From the NCBI GenBank assembly GCA_032622095.1, contig CP136068.1:1899314-1963313 (forward strand): DNA of 64,000 nucleotides, given 5' to 3'. The notes beneath the pieces are model-generated. The model ran no database searches. It worked only from the letters and a program-made list of their open reading frames with translations, and had not been told where the DNA came from. Of the stretch, positions 58,972 through 64,000 are shown in pieces. Made by a program: the position numbers and the translations under genes. This DNA is from Siphonodentalium dalli. Lineage: Eukaryota > Mollusca > Scaphopoda > Gadilida > Siphonodentaliidae. Position 1 is the stretch's first letter, and each line of letters begins with the position of its first letter.

Positions 58972-59430
58972 ATAATTCGCACTCTCTCATTCTCTCACTA
59001 TATCTATCTCTTGCTCGCTCACTATCTCTCTCTTCCATTGTCTCGCTCTCTTTCTTTCTCTCTCTATATCTTGCCCCCTCTCTCCCTATTCCATTGTCTC
59101 GCCCTCTTTCTTTCTCTCTATTTCTCGTTCTCTCTAGCTCTCTCTTCTATGGTATCGATTTCTTTCTCTCTCACTCCCTATCTCTCTCTCTTTCTCTCTC
59201 TCTATCTCTCTCGCTCTATCTCTCTTCTATTGTCTCGTTCTCTTTCTCTTCCATTCGCGCGCTGTCTCTATCTCTCTCTCTTCTAATATTTGCGCTCTCT
59301 CTCATTCTCTCTCTCCTGCTGTCTCGGTCTATTTCTCACTCTCTTTCTCTCTCCCCTTCTCCCTTTCTCGCCCCTGTTATTGTCTCGATCTCTTTCGCTC
59401 TTTCTCTGTCCCTCTTATCTCATATTTATA
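58640..59430. repeat. CT-rich compound microsatellite
   Basis: (CT)n with interspersed TTCCATTGTCTCG, TCTTGCCCCCTCTCTCCC and TATATCT phrases that recur every 100-200 bp. This implies expansion of a longer unit with an internal microsatellite. Long Ser/Leu-rich frames (up to 293 codons) arise from it and are not genes. Confidence 0.93.
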
Positions 59431-59554
59431 TATATACTTACTTCACAACTAAAAATAGGCCCTATACTGTACAACTTATATACATGTAAATATATATTTG
59501 CGGTAGAATTGAAAATCAGTGGATTATAACCACAGGCAGCTTCTATTTATGTTA

Positions 59555-59720
59555 CATGAAGGTATAGAGAATACCTACAATTTTATTTCTGAATACCGAA
59601 ACATATCATTCGTGACAGAAATATCGATCGTTCACGAGCGGCTACAAGCCATTCGTGAAATTCGATATTTCGTTTCAGACACGAATGATATTTTTCAGGT
59701 ATTCACTGTAGGTATTCTTT
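59555..59720. repeat. Hairpin element (~75-bp arms)
   Basis: AGAATACCTACA at 59567 pairs with TGTAGGTATTCT ending at 59719. Further in, GAATACC / GGTATTC, ATATCATTCGTG / CACGAATGATAT and GAAATATCGA / TCGATATTTC pair. MITE-like; no coding content. Confidence 0.75.
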
Positions 59721-59764
59721 TTATTATATGCGGCTTATTTGGGCTCAAAGATGCTAGTTAAGTC

Positions 59765-60540
59765 TTAGTGCACGCAATTATCACTCGATCGACCGTGACA
59801 GCGCGTTTTAGTTTCAAAGCCAACAGTGAGATAACGGAACCTGTAGTGTGCAATAACAAGTTCACTGTAGCTCCGAAGAGATACATTGTAGACGACGATT
59901 ACTGGGCAAGCATATAATGAAATAAAGTTCCAATATTTAACGATATTTTACGATAGTTTCACTCAAAGTGCATGTTCAGATTGATATATTTCAATGAGAT
60001 GTAATTATAAGTAATACTCTCTAGCTAGCTGTATCATAATAATTACACAGCTTTAAGAACTGTACTGTGTTTGGTTTTCAACACGATGTCTTTATACTAT
60101 AAATAGTCTTTATATACAACCAGATTCTCAAATATAAAATACCAGCGAATAAGCAGAACATAAGCTATACTGGTATAATATTTCCATATAATCAGTTAAT
60201 AAAAATCATGCAGAATGAAAAGAGGTGATAAAATAATTTATATTTTCAAAATAACTTCTCAAAGATAGGAAAATTAAATAGGAAAAGAGCATCCAAGACA
60301 TTATTTACAACTATATATATATTTTTTAAGGTAGGCCTATGTGCCCACGGACTCAGTGGAATAAATCATTTTTTCTTGTACTATCCTTCAAGTTGGTGAA
60401 CATAAAATGTGAGTTACCCCTCCGTGCTTGCCTTGAGGGCTGATTGAAATGCTATACGATGAGGAGTCATTTAAGCATACCGATGCTGATAAATAAATTA
60501 AGAAATTGCCAATAAATAAATAAACAAAGGTTAAATAGAG
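59765..60540. other. Intergenic stretch, nothing recognised
   Basis: AT-rich. No supported gene, array or terminal repeats; a 61-codon minus-strand frame at 60388-60573 has no motif. Confidence 0.5.
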
Positions 60541-60543
60541 AGT

Positions 60544-60692
60544 AATCAATTGGTTTCGATGATTACGTGACATAATTCACGAGGAGAGCCGGGCCTGGTA
60601 AAACCCGAGTGAACGGAGCGAACGAGGGTTTTACCAATAGGACCGGCTACCCGAGTGAATTATGTCACGTAATCATCGAAACCAATTGATTA
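60544..60692. repeat. Near-perfect hairpin (~65-bp arms)
   Basis: ATCAATTGGTTTCGATGATT and ACGTGACATAATTCAC pair with GTGAATTATGTCACGT and AATCATCGAAACCAATTGAT. The inner GGTAAAACCC / GGGTTTTACC pair closes a loop CGAGTGAACGGAGCGAACGA. Similar text (AGAGAGTAATCAATTGATTA) is at 37982. Confidence 0.88.
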
Positions 60693-61457
60693 TTATGTTT
60701 ATTACACACTTTCAACCACTAAAATGTGCTAATTCTAAAGAGAAGATGTGACAAAATAAGCCCAGATCAGCTGATTCTCCCATTTTGAACCCCAACGTAC
60801 AATTGCGCGTGCAGTTACGCGGATGGACACATAATTTAAATAATTGTGACGTAACGATACCGATTGACCTCATAATTTGATGCGATTCATTTTTTAAAGT
60901 TTCGGAAATTTTCTGTAAAAATTGTGTTTATTCTGACCAAACAAGCATGGCACTTTGAACGGGATATTGTGAAGATTCTGATGGTGTGTGTAAATCATGT
61001 TGGTTCATACAAAAAATGTTTGGAAATCGTGCTAAAAGTAGAAAGATAAGTTTCGAAGTGACGATATTTTAATCATCGACGTAAACAAATTCTCGAAGAG
61101 CAACACGTGGAAATTCAGCTCGGAACTGGATAAATGTATTGTTCACATGGAATTGTTCATAGTTCATTTGACTGGAATATATATGACATCGTCCGAATCA
61201 TCGGAGTTGATAATAGGTAAGATTCTTCTTCATTTTACCAGTTTATTAACTGCTTCTGCATCATCGTTAGCAGTTTGTTTCTGTTCAACTTCAACCATGT
61301 TTGAGCCACAGAAAGTGAAAATAGTTCCGGCTTAGAGCGGAACTGTCCAAAATCGCGTGCTCTCACCTGTGACGTAATTCACAGGTATGACATTATCACT
61401 TTTAACTCACCAAGAAATCCTTATAAATCACGTCTAAGTGTGTAATAAACAAACATA
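60693..61457. mobile_element. Possible inverted-repeat element, TGTTTATTACACACTT ends
   Basis: TATGTTTATTACACACTT at 60695 is matched by AAGTGTGTAATAAACA near 61434-61450. The interior holds only short frames (62 codons at 61147-61335). No target duplication was read. It may form one composite element with the hairpin on its left. Confidence 0.45.
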
Positions 61458-62420
61458 TTTCTTTCAAAAAGGTGGTAAGTGTTTTCTCCTGGTTTGAGCC
61501 TAATTGACAGTATAAGCTATCTACACAGTACCGAGGTTACTCTCCATTGTATATCCATAACTCCGCCCACAATGCTTTGAAGCCACTGACAATCGGAGCC
61601 AAAAACACTATCCAACACAAACACCTTGTAAAAAGTTATACGTTATAAAATGCGGATAATTAGTTATCAGACATCGCTCTTTGACCGATCCGACGCCGAA
61701 ATGTTTAAACTGAAAACTGTATTAAAGAGAAGCTGGTATGTCGCCCAAAATGTAATTAATGGGGCCTTCACCCTGAAAACTGAGATGTCCAGAGGACGAC
61801 GTAACCATCGTGGGAAATGTGGGAGATAGAAAAGAACATATGAACATTAGATACCGAATTAACCAAGTTTAGCTCTGACTAGCTTATCTTTAAGATTCTG
61901 ATTTTTCTTAAATGCGATTATCACTTTTTTGTTGAGTGGTTCAGCCAGTTCTCCTCGCAACTTCCGCCGTGCAAAAGTAAACATTCGGAGCTGGTACATT
62001 TTCGGTTTAAAATATACGTAAATCAAATATATTAGTGTACTTCTACGTGGAAACGTCTTATTCTAACACCACGGTCGGACAGGAAACAGAGGCCTGAAGA
62101 ATCGCGATGCGGAAAAGTGATTTTTGAGGTATGAAATCAAACGAACATTCAAATTCATTGTGATTACCGTTACACCAACGGCGCTTCGCCAATCAGACCC
62201 GTCACGGTTTATCACTTACAACCTGAGTATACCAATCATTGATCACACGGTCGAACATAGCCAATTTAATGAGGGTGCCGAGGGTGTAACCCAAAGCGCA
62301 TTATCAACACCAAGCTGTTAATTCTGACTGAGATATACATCGTGAGTGATCGACAGTTGATAGTTTGAGGGTACCAAGGTTATATCAGGCAACTCGAACT
62401 TATATTCAGTTCAGTGCAGT
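61458..62420. other. Region before LINE ORF1, possible 5' UTR
   Basis: No array and no recognised gene. If the LINE is full length, its promoter-bearing 5' UTR would lie here, but no start boundary or target duplication can be seen. A 65-codon frame (62124-62321) ahead of ORF1 has no motif. Confidence 0.4.
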
Positions 62421-63494
62421 ATGGACGAAACAGCTAATCTGATCATGGAGGCTCATGCTACCCTTTCACAGAACGATAATGGCAGCAACGAGATTCCGGT
62501 TGATACGTGTATGCCCCAGAATTCAATGTCACAACAACAGCAGCAGCAACAACAACAACAACTACAACAATATGATATGGACCATCCGCCTACATTACTG
62601 GACATTGCTAAATTATTAGGAAATATGAATGGTCGGCTGGTATCACTTGAAGATAGTTTCAACACCAGAATGGGCAGTATTGAAAATAAACTTCAATCTA
62701 TGTCAACCAGGGTTGTGGCTGTTGAAGGCGAAATGTCCAACGTTAAAAACAAAATTCTCAATAATGAAACAAAACTAGACGTCATGTCCAACGAGATTGG
62801 CGCAATGAAAATGGTTGACCAGAAGTGCGACGAGAAAATGTCATCAATCGCTACGCGCCATGATGCCCAAATTCGTGACTTACTGATAAAGCAAGCCGAG
62901 GCTGATAGGCTTCTACGGAAACTTTCGGTCGCCAACTCAGAGCTTGAGGGCACAGTGACGGATCTTAGATGCCACTCAATGAAATATAACCTTATATTTC
63001 GCGGAATCCACGAAGCACGCGGCGAAAACACCGAAGCTGTATTACGGGGTTTCCTGGGGGATGAAATGGGTATACGAAACTCCCGGAACATTTACTTTTC
63101 AAATATCCATCGCCTTGGCAGGAAACCAGCTGGTGGACACAGGCCGATTATCGCGAGGTTTGCATACTTTCCTGATAAAACCCGTATTCTACGAGCATCA
63201 TATATGCTGAAATCCTCGCCGTTCTCTATAAGTGAACAGTTCCCGGAAAATATCAACGAGGAGAGGAAAAAGTTGATCCCAGTTATGAAAGAATTAAACA
63301 ATGCTGGGAAAAAAGTGAAGCTGGTGAAGAATAAGCTGTATGTGGAAAACGAGCTGTACGTACCCAGCAAGTCTGATTCCGTGTTTCCTTCAGATGAAAG
63401 AGCTGAAGGTATGCCACATGATGTCGGTACCCCAAAGCCACGGGACCCACCGAAACCCGAGAAGCGACGGCGCTTGAATTCCAGCCCGCGCTAG
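62421..63494 (+). CDS. LINE (L1/Tx1-type) ORF1 protein, RNA-binding nucleocapsid
   Basis: 357 codons, ATG at 62421 (GTGCAGTATGG), stop TAG at 63492-63494. Residues 38-50 are a Gln run. Residues about 70-182 form heptads typical of a coiled coil (GRLVSLEDSFNTRMGSIENK). Residues about 186-265 look like the RRM of L1 ORF1p (MKYNLIFRGI, then IHRLGRKPAGGHRPIIARF and DKTRILRAS). Residues about 266-315 match the C-terminal domain (SEQFPENINEERKKLIPVMK, KVKLVKNKLYVE). The tail is Pro/Arg-rich (KPEKRRRLNSSPR). In this family the protein trimerises and coats LINE RNA in the cytoplasm. The frame is intact, suggesting a young copy. It is transcribed in the same direction as the ETS gene but is independent. 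Confidence 0.92.
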   Translation: MDETANLIMEAHATLSQNDNGSNEIPVDTCMPQNSMSQQQQQQQQQQLQQYDMDHPPTLLDIAKLLGNMNGRLVSLEDSFNTRMGSIENKLQSMSTRVVAVEGEMSNVKNKILNNETKLDVMSNEIGAMKMVDQKCDEKMSSIATRHDAQIRDLLIKQAEADRLLRKLSVANSELEGTVTDLRCHSMKYNLIFRGIHEARGENTEAVLRGFLGDEMGIRNSRNIYFSNIHRLGRKPAGGHRPIIARFAYFPDKTRILRASYMLKSSPFSISEQFPENINEERKKLIPVMKELNNAGKKVKLVKNKLYVENELYVPSKSDSVFPSDERAEGMPHDVGTPKPRDPPKPEKRRRLNSSPR

Positions 63495-64000
63495 GACATT
63501 CCAGGAGAGCAATGTCTGGGCTCTTGCGCGAGTGCACCGAAAGGTCAGGGGAATAACTCTATATTTCACCGTGTTCAAAATAGGTGCACGGATGAGCTAT
63601 CTGTCCTGACTTTAAATGTGTGTGGTTTGGCCAAACGATTAGACTGTCCTGAATTTGTTGAATTGTGTATTTTATATGATGTATTATGCTTTATGGAGAC
63701 ATTGACGGATGATTGTGAAAATTTATCTTTACCTGGCTACACCTTTTCTTTTAAGAATCGCACGAAAGTAAGCCGTAGAAAATCCGGCGGTATAACCATT
63801 GCGTACAGGAATAATTTGGCGGATAAAATATCAGTAGTGCATTCGAGTTGCAAATTTGTTCATTGGGTAAATATTTCCAAAGATATATTTGATGGGAAGT
63901 CTGATGTTTTAGTTGGTGCTGTCTATATCCCACCAGAAAAGTCCAGATACTCCAGTAAAGAAGCGTTTAATGAACTAGATTGTGAAGTTATTAGTCGTAA
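63495..64000 (+). CDS. LINE ORF2, start of endonuclease domain (cut by window end)
   Basis: The frame directly after the ORF1 TAG is the same frame and stays open to the window edge (168 codons). From 63594 it reads ELSVLTLNVCGLAKRLDCP, then the catalytic Glu in CFMETLTDD (63696), LPGYTFSFKNRTKVSRRKSG, GITIAYRNNL and VGAVYIPPEKSRYS. These are the early motifs of the apurinic/apyrimidinic-type endonuclease of L1-like elements: Asn of LNVCGL, Glu of the ET motif, the SGG turn and the YIPP strand. That enzyme nicks target DNA to prime reverse transcription. The reverse transcriptase would lie beyond the window. No ATG occurs between the TAG and the domain; the first in-frame ATG (63693) is inside it. 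How translation starts is open. Confidence 0.88.

Noticed and set aside
58608-59529. 293-codon Ser/Leu-rich frame
   Set aside because: CT-rich compound microsatellite; parallel frames are open in the other phases.

Overview
This window reads as nuclear DNA of an animal, most likely a marine invertebrate and plausibly a mollusc. It has GT-AG introns of 7-25 kb, an L1/Tx1-type LINE at the right edge, many short inverted-repeat DNA transposons, and very many tandem arrays. Nothing looks prokaryotic: there are no operons, no dense gene packing and no Shine-Dalgarno context. The mollusc assignment is inference from the LINE style and repeat density; no rRNA or mitochondrial marker is present to test it.

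The main gene is a split ETS-domain transcription factor on the + strand. Four exons can be joined with matching phases: 2230-2586 (phase 1 out), 27321-27911 (phase 1 in and out), 35435-35633 (phase 1 in, phase 2 out) and the terminal exon 55460-55580. The third exon carries most of the ETS domain (HLWEYL, W-x9-TGVF, RRWG, MTYEKMSRALR). The fourth supplies the rest of the domain and ends shortly after FGPRSHGW, a tail style seen in the ESE (ELF3/ELF5/EHF) subfamily. The basic stretch at the end of exon 2 would be the nuclear-localisation or AT-hook-like region. The 5' end, and any Pointed domain, would lie left of the window.

The introns are mostly repeats. In order: a 68-bp array (1-2184); nested MITEs (2.7-3.5 kb); a 56-bp array (4.3-5.1 kb); a foldback transposon with 9-bp target duplications (6929-8987); hAT-type and TA-type MITEs (10.8-11.7 kb); a poly-C minisatellite with perfect splice-donor words (11.85-12.2 kb); a layered 70/92/23-bp satellite (12.6-18.4 kb); a 57-bp array; a 2-kb CT/GA palindrome (22.36-24.38 kb); 54- and 53-bp arrays; a TTAA-flanked MITE; exon 2; a 43-bp array that starts on the exon-2 splice donor; a 41-bp array (29.0-31.1 kb); a MULE-like element; another TTAA MITE; a broken duplicate of the ETS exon (35.1 kb); the ETS exon; more hairpin MITEs; a 67-bp satellite grown from a MITE end (41.4-42.2 kb); 122-bp, GT, 38-bp and 30-bp arrays (43-50 kb); a TA-flanked 2.6-kb element; and a 27/31-bp array (54-55 kb).

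Right of the ETS gene (55.6-61.5 kb) there is only repeat and unassigned sequence. At 62421-63494 is a complete LINE ORF1, followed in the same frame, after one TAG, by the start of ORF2 (apurinic endonuclease), which runs off the window. Tandem arrays alone occupy roughly a third or more of the window. Most long open frames are by-products of arrays whose period is a multiple of three, or of CT/GT microsatellites, and are not annotated as genes.
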